A stretch of DNA of 64,000 nucleotides from Certhia americana (GCA_018697195.1 CM031859.1:54611949-54675948); one strand, 5' to 3'. Positions 48,801-60,760 are shown, counted from the stretch's first letter. Notes: a model not told the origin generated them from the sequence alone. Made by a program: numbers and translations.

Positions 48801-49184
48801 TCTTCAATCATATTCTTGAATATCTTGGCTTTTATTTTTCCATTGCAGCAACATGTAAGTTCATGGCACAAAGCCTGGCCCACTGAGGAGCTGCAGTCAA
48901 GCTTCTGCTTTCTGCAAGGTAAACCTTTTATCTCACCCCTCTGCTGAGCCAGGAGGGCTGGAGCAGAACAGTGGTGGAGTGTGGAGGGGGAAATGGCTGA
49001 AGAAAGTGCAGGGCATGCAAAAAACCCTCCTCTTGTGTAATTCCACCACAAGAAAGATAGCTGAGAGTGAGCTTTTCTTCTTCCTCACAAGCTACAGAGT
49101 GAAAAACAATTTTGTATCTTATAGTTTTGTATCTGCTGTAGCAGAATGCTGGGCATTAGAAACACTCTCTTTACCCATTTCTTT
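45861..49184. other. Unique sequence, nothing recognised
   Basis: AT-rich near 47590-47720. No gene or repeat family is identified. Short open frames are without motifs. Confidence 0.45.
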
Positions 49185-49206
49185 CCCCCCAACCCCCCCC
49201 ACCCCC
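49185..49206. repeat. C-rich tract (C6-AA-C8-A-C5)
   Basis: Three C runs split by single or double A. The minus strand could form a G-quadruplex and the plus strand an i-motif. No promoter signals adjoin it. Confidence 0.8.
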
Positions 49207-49782
49207 GCTTCTCCCCTCAAGCTTTTGGCTCTTCCAAACCTTCTGAAGTTTGACCTGAGGGTTCAGAGGGAGTTTCAGGACAGTTCAGCAACGGCTTTCT
49301 GCATAATAGCAGACCTAGAGTAGCATAAAAATTCCTTCAAAGTGTGAAGTCAAGTGTTAAGCCAGACCAAGATGAGAAAGAAGGCACTGATGTACTGTCT
49401 GCTTTTTAGTTGTTTTCAGCTATTATTTCAGCCTAATTCATTGTGTAAGAGGAGGGACTATGTCAACAATTTATGTGTGATACAGCTCACCATTGCAGAA
49501 ATGGTCCCCATGCAATTTTATATTCTCAGCATATCTGGATGAGTTGCAAGTGAAATCAGTCATTTTGAAAAATTACTACAATTTTCATTAATTTTGCAGT
49601 AATTTTGAGTCATCCAGTTAGTTTAGTCATCCAGTTATCCATAATGAGTAAAAGTAACAGACTCAGTGAACGGAACAGTCTTCTTGCTTGGTTTTTATCC
49701 AATTGTTTTATGAAACTCCTAAAAATTTCAAGCAACTCCTGTTACATCTGAATTACTATTCCTATAGCACCATTATTATGCT
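49207..49782. other. Unique sequence, nothing recognised
   Basis: Ordinary sequence, becoming AT-rich toward the right. Confidence 0.45.
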
Positions 49783-49925
49783 AATTATAATATAATTATA
49801 ATAATAAAATATATAATATATTATATATTATTTTTATATATTATTTTTATTTAATAATATATATAATATATTATAATATATATTATAATAATATATATAT
49901 TATTATAATAATAACATTATTATAC
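49783..49925. repeat. AT-only, self-complementary tract
   Basis: About 140 bases of nearly pure A and T, with many TATA and ATAATAT phrases. Much of it is self-complementary and could extrude hairpins. It is a plausible site of length variation. No origin or matrix-attachment function can be read from sequence alone. Confidence 0.9.
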
Positions 49926-49929
49926 TTTC

Positions 49930-50499
49930 ATGGAGAAAAGTGACAGTCCTGGGCTGAAAGAATCCCAGACCAGGCATGACTCAGGTGTCAGCCCCTATGG
50001 ACATGTCAGGACTGAGTCTGAGCTCCGTGCAAGGCTTCTCAGGCATTTTCCCAGTGGAGAACAGCATTGTGTAAAATGTCACTATATACTTGGCACACAG
50101 AAGGAGAAAACAAACAGATGCAAACGTTCAAAAAGGAAGTCAAAGTGTAACAAACGAAGTCACAGTAGTCTAAGTGAGGAAGATAAGCACTGGCTCCCCT
50201 TCAATTGCCTGTCAACAGGACTGCTCATATCTCCAGCACTTGGCCTGGGGAGCGGTTTTCCCTTTGCAGTTTCTGTCCCCCATGCATGTGCTGCTTCTCA
50301 CACGTGCTGGGCACACTGTTCCTTTTCCCTGGCTTGGGGACATGCTCCTTTTGCTTGCCTCTGTCTAAAATCTCACTGCTGGCCCTTTTCTTTTCTCCTA
50401 CCTGTCTCTGCCTTTATAGATATTTTTTTTCAATTTGTTTATGAGTTAAAAACAGAAATTTATAATTTCTGTCACACAATCCTGTGTCTTCTAGGTTAG
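49930..50499 (+). other. Long plus-strand open frame of unknown meaning
   Basis: 189 codons from an ATG right after the AT-only tract. The first 95 residues are hydrophilic and basic, with a Lys/Arg cluster (KEKTNRCKRSKRKSKCNKRS). The rest is hydrophobic, Cys- and Phe-rich, because the DNA becomes pyrimidine-rich. No known domain, Kozak context or splice structure supports it. The change of character halfway suggests a chance frame through two kinds of DNA. Confidence 0.15.
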
Positions 50500-52590
50500 T
50501 CTTCACACTATGTAGTACTTCTGCAGCTTAAGACCTCTCCACCCGCTTCTGCCACAGTTCTTCACCTTTTCCCATCTTTCCTTACTTCATTCAAGCAATG
50601 GAGACAAGATGGTCAGATTATAATTCTTACTTTCCCTTTCAACTGGATTTAAACCGTTTAAACATCTTTCTTAGACCAATAACTTATGTACATGAAACTT
50701 ATGTGAATATATATATTTATATATTAACTAAAGCTCAATGATGACTTTATTAGGCTGTTGTGCATTCTCTAGCTTCTTACAGGCCCCTAGGTTTCCATTC
50801 TCTCAGGTTGGAAGGGGACAAGTCTTCTGGCTGCTGAGACTCTCTGGAGCCTCAGGAGCTGGTGATGGGTGCTCATGTTGTGTGTTTTTATTGCCTCAGG
50901 GAAGTCTCGATGTTACTTGCCCACTCTGACACTCACAGCCCTCACACAGTGCCAGTCCCCCAGCACAACTGCTGGGGGCTTCAGGCAGCTCCAGCAACAG
51001 GCACAGCTGCCATAAAGGGGAGACAGGCAGGGTCTGCCTCTTCCCAGTGAGATGGTGCCTCCATGCTGGACCCTCTAGATCAGGGAGTGCATCCTGCCTC
51101 ACCTCCTGGGGCCAGGGGAAGACAGAGGCTTTCCCCACTGTTGCAATTTTCCAGTGGCTCTGAAGCCACTGGAAAGAAGGTGCAGAGCTGCCCTGGGTTG
51201 TAGCAGAGATAATGAAGGGTTTTAAAGCTTTCCTCAAACCCTCTCTTTGGGGAAATTTAAATGTGAGTGTAGTTCATTGGTGTCTACACATTCAGACTTC
51301 ATAGCAGCATGCAGCAAGTTCTGAGAGCTAATTGTATATAGCTCTCTCTGTTGATTAGCCAGGATGCTCTCTGAATTTGAAGGGTAACCATTCAAGTGAG
51401 TGGTTGGATGTATTACAGACACTCCTGATCCACATTCCAGCAGTTTCCTTGAGGGCTTCATGTAGGTCTGGAGGTATGCAAAAGAGAAATGCAGCAGGCC
51501 ATCATGTTCTCTGTTTACCTTTTTTCCCCTTTTCACCTTGCCTATTTTGTTTTTAACATTTTATGATCAAGTAATTAGTGTTGACTTAGCTGCAGTGGAT
51601 TCTTTACCTGCAGTTTTTTTGCTTAATTGAAAGAGCTCTATTTAATCTCGAGCCCAATCCTGAGCAATGCACTAACAATCTTTCCAGAGATGAGGATGCA
51701 TGTTGATTTTTTTATTCTCAAATACTACTTCACTTTTCATATATTGTTTTGTGCATCAGGTATGGTAACTAAAATGTGTATTTGTTGGTCTATTTGAACA
51801 GTAGAGTAACCTGGAGAAAAAAAAAGTATTTTCTTTTATGTGACAGCTAGTTCTGAAAGCAATAAAAATCACATATTGATAAAAAGTAGGAGGAGTAAAT
51901 AACATTTTTACTGATATTTCAGAAGACTTCCAGGCACTCTGCCCTGCAGAGATAGTGACTTGCATCAGGGGCCCATTAGAGGAAGTTCTATTTAGAGTAG
52001 CACCCCCACAGAGCTGTATATCAGTCACTTCTTCTGGAAGGTTTAGTAGTTATTTCAGCTTTAATAAGCAACAGATTAAAAAAACAGAGAGAGGCAGACC
52101 TGTGGAATGAAGACCTGTATCACTATATGTAGGCAGTCAAAATCTCAGTGGCTTCTGATCCCTTTTTTCACTTCTTCTATTGTCTTTTTCTATTTCAGAA
52201 TATTGCCTATCTTGAGAATATAAAAATATTTGTTATTCCAGACATAGGGTTTCCTCCTGCAAAATGGGGTTCATGCAGTCTTTTGTTTTTCAGTCTATAT
52301 GATCCTAGAAACATATTTCTCAAGAGAGTAGAGAAGGTCTTATGGTATTAGAAAGTAGCTTAAGAAAGATAACAGCTTTTTCCAAACAAGCCGCAAATTA
52401 TAATGGTTGTGATAGATTGAAAAATTTCTTTCATATTTCATTAAACACCACAGGACTGAATCAGCTGAGTCACCTCAAGTGGCTCTTCTCAGAAAAGATA
52501 AGTGGCCACTTATTTCCTATTACCACATAAAGTGTTTCTCAAATGTACCTGAAAGTTATAAATAAAGACAAAGGACAATTATGAGTCGTC
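50500..52590. other. Unique sequence, nothing recognised
   Basis: GC-richer at about 50770-51240, where frames open on both strands. AT-rich elsewhere. No family is recognised. Confidence 0.4.
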
Positions 52591-52608
52591 TTTTTTTTTT
52601 TTTTTTTT
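52591..52608. repeat. T18 homopolymer
   Basis: Eighteen T followed by CAG. It looks like a splice-acceptor tract, but no exon evidence follows. Confidence 0.85.
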
Positions 52609-53535
52609 CAGATGGGACAAAGTTGCAATTATTAGTGCTGTAAAACAAACTGAAAGCAAGAGTCAAAATAAAGATGGATTTCAAAGGAAATTAAAGCTTT
52701 TGTGCAAATTCCTGCAATATTTTCCAGATACAACAGCCAGCCAATCTGTTAAATAGCTGATAAAAGACAGCTTTGGTCTTTCTGTTTCTAGAGAATATTT
52801 CCCCCCTTAGAGACCTTCTGACTGTTTCTCTAGTTTTTACTGTTTCTAGATTTTTTTTATCCCCTTTGCCAAAGGAACCTTTCCAATCACGTTCTCTCAA
52901 GAGACAGATTCCAAAACCTCTTCTCTCACTTCTCAAGACAATGATCTCTTGTCCCTTCAAAAGGTGTCTCCTGTACAGCTGGTCCTAGTAATCTTGCTAG
53001 GGGTCATTCTCATCGCAGAGATTTAGGGTAGGTGCAGGGTCGTATTTTGCCTGTTTTGCCTGTGTTGTGTAGGTAAGTAGTGTTCAGAATAAGTGAGAGA
53101 ATGCGTCTCTTGTAGAACATGAAGCCAACTGTTATCATTTCTACTCATTCTGCAGATATGACCACCAAGCACCTAGCATAATGATCAGGTCTTTGTTTAT
53201 CTGAGGATCATTCTAAGGAAGAACAAGGTGCTATTTACTTAATGATGTCGAAATGTTGTTGCCCTCAAGTCCCACCACTAGAGCATTTCAAAATGGAAAA
53301 CAACACTTTTGCAGACACTGGGTAGGGTCTAAAATGTCATGTTATACCTTTAAAGTTAAAAAACAGTTAAAAACTTTTCTAAAGCAGAAAGCTCATCTCG
53401 GAAGACTAAGGCAAGATGTTTGATAAAAGGGTCTGTAGATTAAATCACTGCTCTATTTCCACTTGTGATGCAATTAGCAATGAATTGATCCACCTACAAG
53501 GGCATCTGCCTGTTACTAACACAGTCACTTGTATT
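52609..53535. other. Unique sequence, nothing recognised
   Basis: Ordinary sequence up to the CR1 tail. Confidence 0.45.
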
Positions 53536-53984
53536 ACAGAATTACAGAATCATAGAATATCCTGAGTTGGACGGGACTGACAAGGATCATTGAGTCCAAC
53601 CCTCAGCCCTGCACAGGAACATTCCCAGTAGTCACACCATGAGCCTGAGAGTGTTGCACAAATGCTTCTTGAACTCTGGCAGGCTTGGAGCTGTGACCAC
53701 TTCCCTGGGGAGCCTGTTCCAGTGTCCAAACACCCTCTGGGTGAAAAACCTTCTTGTAACATCAAACCTAAACCTCCCCTGACACAATTTCAGGCCATTC
53801 CCTTGGGTCCTGTCCCTGAGCACCACAGAGAAGAGATCAGTGCTTGCCCCTCCTCTTCCCCTCATGAGGAAATTGAAACTGTGGTGAGCTTTCCCTTCAG
53901 TCTCCTCCAGGCTGAACAGACCAAGAGACCTCAGCTGCTCCTCATACAGCTTCCCCTCAAGGCCCTTTACTGTCTTTGTTGCCC
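53536..53984 (-). mobile_element. CR1 LINE 3' part, left piece of an interrupted copy (minus strand)
   Basis: The plus strand opens with the reverse complement of the CR1 tail (acagaattacagaatcatag) and passes 'ggatcattgagtccaaccct'. On the minus strand the ORF2 C-terminus is readable, including FFTQRVFGHWNRLPREVV, a hallmark of CR1. At 53985 the CR1 text breaks off inside 'ctttgttgccc' because an LTR has inserted. The remaining 5' part resumes at 54545. The frame is broken and encodes no complete protein. Confidence 0.95.
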
Positions 53985-54544
53985 TGTTCAGGATGCAGAT
54001 GAGATGGGGTCAACCGATGTGGCAATTAAAGGATGATTTATTGTAAAATCAGTCTTGTGGACGACTTTTAGGTTGCTACATTCAGCACCATGATACCATA
54101 AAAGCATCTAAATTCTAGTTACAATGTCTTTCATAAATTTCTTATCTTATCAACTATTTCCACAAAGTTCTCTAGCATCTTAATAAACCAATCATTAATT
54201 GATACGTTTGCTCTTTCTACTGCAATGTGTCTCTTTAATTCAATCATATAATTCTATAAAAACTTACTGCTGTACCTTTTACTTTTAATAACCCTATAAC
54301 AGTTTCTATTACTAAATTTTAATATTTTTTAATATTTTCTTTGACATATTTATTTGCTTATATAAGGACTATTTCTACTTGCTTAAAACATATTTCTATA
54401 TAACATTCTATAAATGCCAGTTTTGCTTTTACTGTTCTACATCCCCAAGCCTTCTCCAAGGCCTTTGGTCAAACATTGTATTCATCTCTGTCTCTGAGCC
54501 TGAATGCTCCAGATCTTTGGAGCTCTCTGGGCCAATTTCTCACA
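53985..54544 (-). mobile_element. Solo LTR, ERVK-like, nested in a CR1 (minus strand)
   Basis: 560 bases that split the CR1. On the minus strand it begins TGTGAGAAATTGGCCC and ends CATCCTGAACA, the canonical TG...CA form. A polyadenylation signal (AATAAA on the minus strand, plus positions 54037-54042) lies about 50 bases before its 3' end. The flanking six bases, TTGCCC (53979-53984) and TTGTCT (54545-54550), agree at four of six positions, consistent with an old 6-bp target duplication as made by ERVK-class elements. The middle (about 54060-54430) is strongly AT-rich. No internal viral sequence is present. Class assignment rests on the duplication length and is tentative; the solo LTR itself is well supported because CR1 text resumes exactly at its edge. 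Confidence 0.8.
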
Positions 54545-54593
54545 TTGTCTCCCTTTGGATGCTCTTTAATCACTTAATATCTTTCTTACATTG
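54545..54593 (-). mobile_element. CR1 LINE, right piece of the interrupted copy (minus strand)
   Basis: 'tccctttggatgctctttaa' and 'cttaatatctttcttacatt' continue the CR1 text that stopped at 53984. This is the 5'-most surviving part of the truncated element. Beyond about 54593 the match ends. Confidence 0.82.
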
Positions 54594-57500
54594 CTCTTTC
54601 AGAAGCAAAAGATGAGAGGTCAGAAGAGGTCATAGTAGTTCTTTATGGTTTTATTTTTCCCCATGTTTCCTTCTCCTGAGGAGGATAACAAGCAGTTTTA
54701 ACGAGCACTGAAGCTTTACAATCACTTAGATTTCACAACATCTTAATTGCTTTCTGCGGTATGTACCCATGAGAGCATGATAAGGCTTCAGATTCAATCT
54801 GAAATCCCATAAGTGTTTGCAGATGTAGGAATCTGATCACAATGCAGAACACAGCTGTACCCTTTCCGCTGGGTTCTGCCAACACCATAAGCCAAACACC
54901 CTGAGTTTTGGAGAGATCATAATCAGTCCAGATCTGCATCAAAAATGTGCAGCTCAGATCCGCCTTTGGTCTAAAATATGACAGGCCACGTGCCAGAGGA
55001 CACATATCTAATTACCAGGCTGTGTTGATTATTCCTTCTTCTGTACATTTCTCAGTAATTTTGGAATAAATTATATCTTTGGCAGATTACACAAGGAGAT
55101 GATTATACACTTAATTAGATGTTTACCTCCCGTTTTCTTCATGCAATAGGATCTAGTAGAGATTACAGGAACTCAGAATAATTTTTCTCTATGGTCACAT
55201 TTTCCCAGGGTTAGATTTCAATGAAAAAAAAAAAAAAAGAAACCAAAACAACAAAACCAACAGCAAGGCTTTTGGTTAGGGGAATATTTACAACCTATTC
55301 AGCTTTTCTTCTTCCTTTAATATGAAAATGATAAGCATCAAGGGATAGTGTCTCCACTACTTCTAATCCATTGGAAAATGCATATTTGAAGGGAAAATAC
55401 ATAATTTATTAAATGTGTTGTTTAAAGTGAGAAACTTGAAATTGAGTTTAGTTAGTCTGGGGATTTGAGGTTATACTTGGCATAGGCTACTCAGTCTGCT
55501 GAATTATTCAATCTTAAGCCTGCCAGTGGGAATAACAAGAAAACAGACATAGATTTCAAAATATGTTTTCATTTGATTGGGAAGACAAAGTTTAAAAATG
55601 AAATAGCTACACTCAAAGATTTATTCTGTCCTCATTGAAGAACTGTTGATGGGTGACTGCAGTTCTGGCTATGAAAGGAGTACCCATGCATATTCACTTA
55701 GTGGCACTTAAACAAGAATAAGAGACTTACAGTTCATTAAACTAACACAAATTTTAAATATAGTTAGAAATTGCTTCCCTTTGAAACCCTTTCTTTCAAA
55801 CTAACTAAATAGTACATCTATATTAGAAGATAAGGACAAAAGGCAGTCACAATGCTGATGTCTTTTACACCTGTTTGAAGAAATCAGCTTAAAAAACCAC
55901 TTCTTTAAGGTTTGCCCTTTTGCCTTATGTTAGGAAAGTTCCTTATGTTAGGAAAGCACTCTAATTTCCTTCAGAAATTGAAAGAGTTGTGCAAATAGTC
56001 ATCATTATTCTTTAGTTTTAAGTGTTATCAGAGGAAAATCTGCTTTAATCAAAGCTGCATCTGGCTTCTTGTTATGTAAGTATCAGATGACCTGGAGTCT
56101 GAAAGATTTCTTATATATGTATAAAGAAAAACAATTTCTTGTCGACACATACCTTCAACCACCACAAAGAAAGAATTGCTTCAGGAACTGAAGCAAAACC
56201 CCTCATTTTGTAAAATTTTACTCCTTTTCATCATTAGTAGGGGGTAACTCCCCTTGATAACAGCAGGCCCATCTCCTCATTTCAAGGTTATCTCAGGAGA
56301 TAGGAGAGATCAAAGTCACTGAGAGCACAGTCCATCTTACCTAAGCCGAGTCACACTGTTTGGTTGGAACCAGGCACTGCTAGCGGGGAGCAAAAACATC
56401 CATCTGAATCTTGAAGCTTTCCATTCCTGTCAATCCCATTTTCCCCACAACACACAATGTTCTACCCACTGCTCTCCTCTGCCCTACAACCAACACTCCA
56501 AATAATCTCACTGAGAAAGGATGAAGACAAGATCTCTGCACATGCTTTCAGTCTCACACCTCTGGTTCTGCAGTTGCTCAGCAAAATGTAATCCCCTCAA
56601 ATGAATTACTGTTTTTGACATTTCATTTAATATGACATAAATTTGTAATTACAATTGATTGGTATACATCATGTTATCACTAATCTTTCAATAATATATT
56701 ATTTTATCTATTCTTCATCATTTAGTGAATGAAGGTTTAGTGAAATGGCTAATGTTTTTTGTGTTTTCTTTGATTAATTTTAGCAATAAGGGAAACAATT
56801 TTCAGGCCTAGAAACAGCACTTCCGCAAAATAAAAGGCTGTGGAAAATTTCTAGCTTTGTCCAAGGAAAGACATTCTAGATGACAAAGAAAACACTGGAA
56901 TCATTTGAAGAAAACACAGAAATATCCATTTAATCAGCATGTAAAAGTCCCTAGGAAGAAAATGTTCTGCATTTTTAATACAAGCAAACACCAAGCTATC
57001 TTTTCTCATGTTCAAATGGTTCATGAAACAGTGACTAACAAAGTGCAAAGCTTTCTGAATATCTTTTTATTTAGCAACATAAAGCAAATATTTCAGCTTG
57101 ATGGCAATAGGTCAGAAGTATGGAACAACAAATACAAATTGGATTTTTTTTTTTTTTCACCATAGGACTTGGGAAATATCCCCAAATTGACAAATAACTC
57201 TAGTCACTTCTCCTCTGTCTCACTCTTGTCCAGTCTGTGGAGGGCTCTTAAATATGCAAATGCAAACATGAAATAAGAAATAGGAAAGGTAGGGCTGTAT
57301 ACAGAAAAGTGGACATCTAAAGATTGTTTAAAAAAAAAAAAAAGGGCAAGCAAAGTATAAATTACAGCGTGTTCTAGGGCTATTAAATTTCTCTGGAGTT
57401 CTTCCATCAGCCTCAATGGCCTTTGGATGAGACCCATCACTGCTTCAGCAGAGCAGAGTTCTCATGTCTTGCAGAAATTGTCTGTTCAAGCCAAACACCA

Positions 57501-59638
57501 GTCTCTGTGCTGAAACCCTCCCACTGCAGGTGGGGCTGAGATCAGACTACACTTTAGTCAGGGCAAATTCAGACTACACTTCAGCCTGAGCTGAAATCCA
57601 GCCTATTTAGCAAGCACAGAACATTGTTTATTGAAGCAGATATCCCACTTAAAATGCAACCATCATGTGGATGGACTCTGTCCAACTCTCCTTTGAGTCC
57701 AATGGACTGGAATAAAATTGATTTATCTACTGCTGCTGCTCTGTGATAGCCTGGCTGTACAAACCAGTTGTGAATTTAAGGGGCCACTTGAAATGTATTT
57801 AACCCAGGTATAAATGGCTACAGAGGGGAATGGGCAGGGTAGCATGAGCTACCCAGCACAGTTGTTTTAAGGCAGGGTCATGACCTTTAAAGCTTTTCTG
57901 TAGGTGAACCCCTTGCTCTGTGCACCAGTGAGGACAAGGGATTGGACACTGGACAGCAGCTTGAATGTGCTGTAGGAATTTTTCAACGTGTTTCATGCTC
58001 TGTAGGTGAAAAAATTCACTTGGATCTTCCCAGCTTCTTTTCCACTCTATAAAATGCAAAACTGAGATAGAAACAAAGTACTTATGGGCAAGATGAAAAC
58101 GGAGTGATATACTTGTGTAGTCCTTTCCAAATAAAATAAATTAGTGGAGTCGTTTGGTGAGGTTTTTTTAAAGTAAAACAGCTCTTGAAAAATTCTGATA
58201 ATTCAGAAATTACTTGAATGCTTCCCAATTTGAATTCTTTTAACAACTTAAAAAAGCCCAAAACCAAAAACTTTTTAGCAGGAACTTTTTCTGAGCAGTT
58301 CCTAAAATTATTGTTTTCTGAAATGCTTTTTTCATTTTTTTATTTCTTTAAGTGACCCTACTCAAATTAGAATCAATTTCGGGTTATTCTGAACAATCTG
58401 TATGTTCTTTTAGTGTGTAATGAAGTAAACCCTTTGGCTTAACAAGAACTGAATGAACTTAAATGAAAAATAATATGAGCTGTTCCAGTCACCTCAGCTT
58501 AACTGAAAAAGAGGTGAGGGGTTGTTTTTTTTTTCTAATTCATCCATTTGGAAACATAGTTCAGTAGGAAAATGAATATATGAATCCTCATGTAAAATCA
58601 CTCTCCATAACTCCGGTAATTAACAAATTTCCTGTAATTTCCCTACACAACTCTCTGTGCTGTTTTCATCTTCTTCCCACATCCCTGGAAATCATGCTGT
58701 TTGCATTTGTAGCTGGTTCTTAGCAGTGTGCAAGAATCTCAGCACTCCACTAGACCACATTTCTTCTTGCTGACAGTTACACACTTCCCAGCACAAACCA
58801 CAAGATCAAAGCAAACTTCTATCTGCTGTGCAACAATTCAACAATTTTGGAACAATTGGAATACTTAGAGGTTTTCAGAGGTCATTCACCTCTCCCTTTT
58901 TGTTGCATCAACACGCTGGTTTTTCATAAAGATAACATAGGTTGGGGTCTTCCCATAATTTGGTTTCTTCATGCATTTTCATATATAATTTGCATGTTTT
59001 AGCTTCACACTTTTAGTTATTTGAAATGTTACCATATTTAGTCTTGGGGAGACTATTCAAAAGCCTAAATTAGAAACATTATATCACATCTGGTTCCTGA
59101 GCTTGAGAGAGCATAATAATTTTAGTATAGAAAATTAAGGCCAGGTTTCCGAGTTTTAATTGTATTTGTAAATGTCAGTGTATTGACAGCTTTAATCACA
59201 ATATTGTAACTGATGATATCCTTTGAATCAAAATGAGTTGTGATGTATGGAGCCAAATTGTCATCTTAGCACTTCTGTGAGAATAAAATCTCTGGCAATT
59301 ATTCCTCATGGATGGTGGCACCAGCAGTAAAACGAACTCTGGAGGGCTAGTATGTATATCATGTCACCCTCTCAGTCCTAAAAGTTAGGGCCATTCTTGT
59401 GTGATGTGCAGATGACAAAGGACCCTTACTGGCCAGCACAGAGCAGAAAAGTCTTCCGGGTGCACTGACTCTTTTTGAGTGTTGGGACTCCTAAATTAGA
59501 GTCATGGATGGCCCTGTTGTGCTTTCCTTTCAGCAAAGATGGTAGAAACAGAATATAAACTTGTACAAGTATATGTACATATTTATATTTGTATACCTTT
59601 TCTGCCAGGAGCTAATTTTTCCTCTTCCATGTGCTAGC
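54594..59638. other. Unique sequence with A and T runs and one small tandem repeat
   Basis: A-rich at 55225-55260, T run at 57145-57158, A run at 57330-57343. No gene or repeat family is recognised. Short frames (for example 56905-57165) lie in AT-rich DNA and lack motifs. Confidence 0.4.
55923..55956. repeat. 16-base duplicated string, 18-base period
   Basis: 'ccttatgttaggaaag' occurs at 55923-55938 and again at 55941-55956. It is a simple local tandem duplication. Confidence 0.9.
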
Positions 59639-59743
59639 TTTCTGTCTCTGTCTCTGTCTCTGTCTCTGTCTCTGTCTCTGTCTCTGTCTCTGTCTCTGTC
59701 TCTGTCTCTGTCTCTGTCTCTGTCTCTGTCTCTGTCTCTGTCA
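59639..59743. repeat. (TCTCTG)n hexanucleotide microsatellite
   Basis: About 17 nearly perfect TCTCTG units. Any open frame here is an artefact: it reads Ser-Leu on the plus strand and Glu-Thr on the minus strand. A CR1 tail follows 40 bases later. Long perfect arrays of this kind vary in length between individuals. Confidence 0.95.
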
Positions 59744-59785
59744 CATATAGGGGTTCAGGGCCCCATATGAGCCATTCACTTAAGA

Positions 59786-59850
59786 CTGGGACTTGTTGAT
59801 CCTTGTGGGTCCCTTCCAACTCAGAATATACTGTGCTTCTGTGATTCTTT
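59786..59850 (+). mobile_element. CR1 LINE, extreme 3' end
   Basis: 'gggacttgttgatccttgtg' and 'ggtcccttccaactcagaat' are followed by 'ctgtgcttctgtgattc'. This is the final part of CR1 3' UTR plus the octamer tail, heavily 5'-truncated. Confidence 0.88.
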
Positions 59851-60029
59851 AGACTGTAATTCAACAATATTTGGAGGAGCCTTAAGTTTGTTGTGCTTCC
59901 ACATGGCCTACAATTACAGTAAATAGGCAGAGCTTCCACTGCATTTGTGAAATGTAAAAAACAACTTTTACATTACCGGTAATAAATACAGGATATAGCC
60001 CAGAAATTAATACTGGAAGGCACAGTTGA

Positions 60030-60580
60030 AATTTCTTTTTAAAATCAGTTTTATTAAAAAAAATATATAGTTATGCTCTCCTCAGATAGCCCTGCACATC
60101 AGTAACTTTGCTAGACATTTAAAGTATGATACAACACCATTAAATACATAAAAGACAAGTTTTGGGTAACTTTTCTGATAGCTGCTTTTTTTCTCCCAAT
60201 AAATGTGCTATTGGAGCACCATTCATGATCCATGCATACTCAGCCACGTGCCTCTGGTACACAGTGATTGTTTTCCCAGTGCTCCTGGTGTTGTGTGGCT
60301 CTTCATAACTCAGCCACAGGCTTGTGCTGGAGGATGGCGACACACGGCCCTGAACACAGAGCTGTGTGAGCATCTCCTGTGGCAGCAGGATGCCTGGCCC
60401 TTCACAGCCGTGCCTTTGAGCCGCGGCGGCGCCGGCTGCAGCAATAAAAGTCGAAAGCAGGGAATGGAGCCCGCATGCCGCCACAGCCCCATGGATAGGG
60501 AGCAGTGGCTTCCTGCTCGTAGGAAGTGCCCACTCTGTGACCTGTTGCTTCTGCTGGCTGAACGGCTGTCTCTGAACTTC
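60030..60580 (-). other. Candidate minus-strand terminal exon of an unrecognised transcript
   Basis: Read on the minus strand, a strong acceptor (gctgttttgttttgctgcag, then G) ends at 60581. An alternative acceptor with a long pyrimidine tract ends near 60699. From there a frame stays open for about 145 codons to a TAA near 60140. The first part is Gln/Pro/Ala-rich (FIAAAGAAAAQRHG) and the end is protein-like (TITVYQRHVAEYAWIMNGAP). About 85 bases after the stop, an AATAAA lies at plus 60050-60055, giving a plausible 3' end. The block contains a CpG cluster (60419-60434) that stands out from the CpG-poor surroundings. The other frames are also partly open, so the coding call is not secure. 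A spliced non-coding RNA exon, a retrocopy or chance are alternatives. I recognise no protein family. Confidence 0.35.
60419..60434. other. CpG cluster (gccgcggcggcgccgg)
   Basis: Four CpG in 16 bases, in a window where CpG is otherwise sparse. It lies inside the candidate exon. It is too short to be called a CpG island by itself. Confidence 0.6.
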
Positions 60581-60760
60581 CTGCAGCAAAACAAAACAGC
60601 ACTGAAAGTGTCTGTCTCTTCCTTTTGTCTCACTATTTTCCTTCCACGGGAGCTCTCTGGACTTATGTGCCCAGCTGGAATTAATACACCCAGAGTCTCT
60701 GCAGAGAAGACAGGGGAAGTGGAGGAGGCCCAAGGGGGTGGTGTGACTATTTGCTGTTGA

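Noticed and set aside
52591..52611. T18 followed by CAG as a splice acceptor
   Set aside because: A poly-T homopolymer is more likely. The sequence after it shows no exon features.
53662..54036. 124-codon plus-strand open frame
   Set aside because: It is the antisense of the CR1 ORF2 C-terminus and runs into the nested LTR, so it is not a gene.
59561..59939. Ser-Leu repeat protein (plus) and Glu-Thr repeat protein (minus)
   Set aside because: Translations of the TCTCTG microsatellite.
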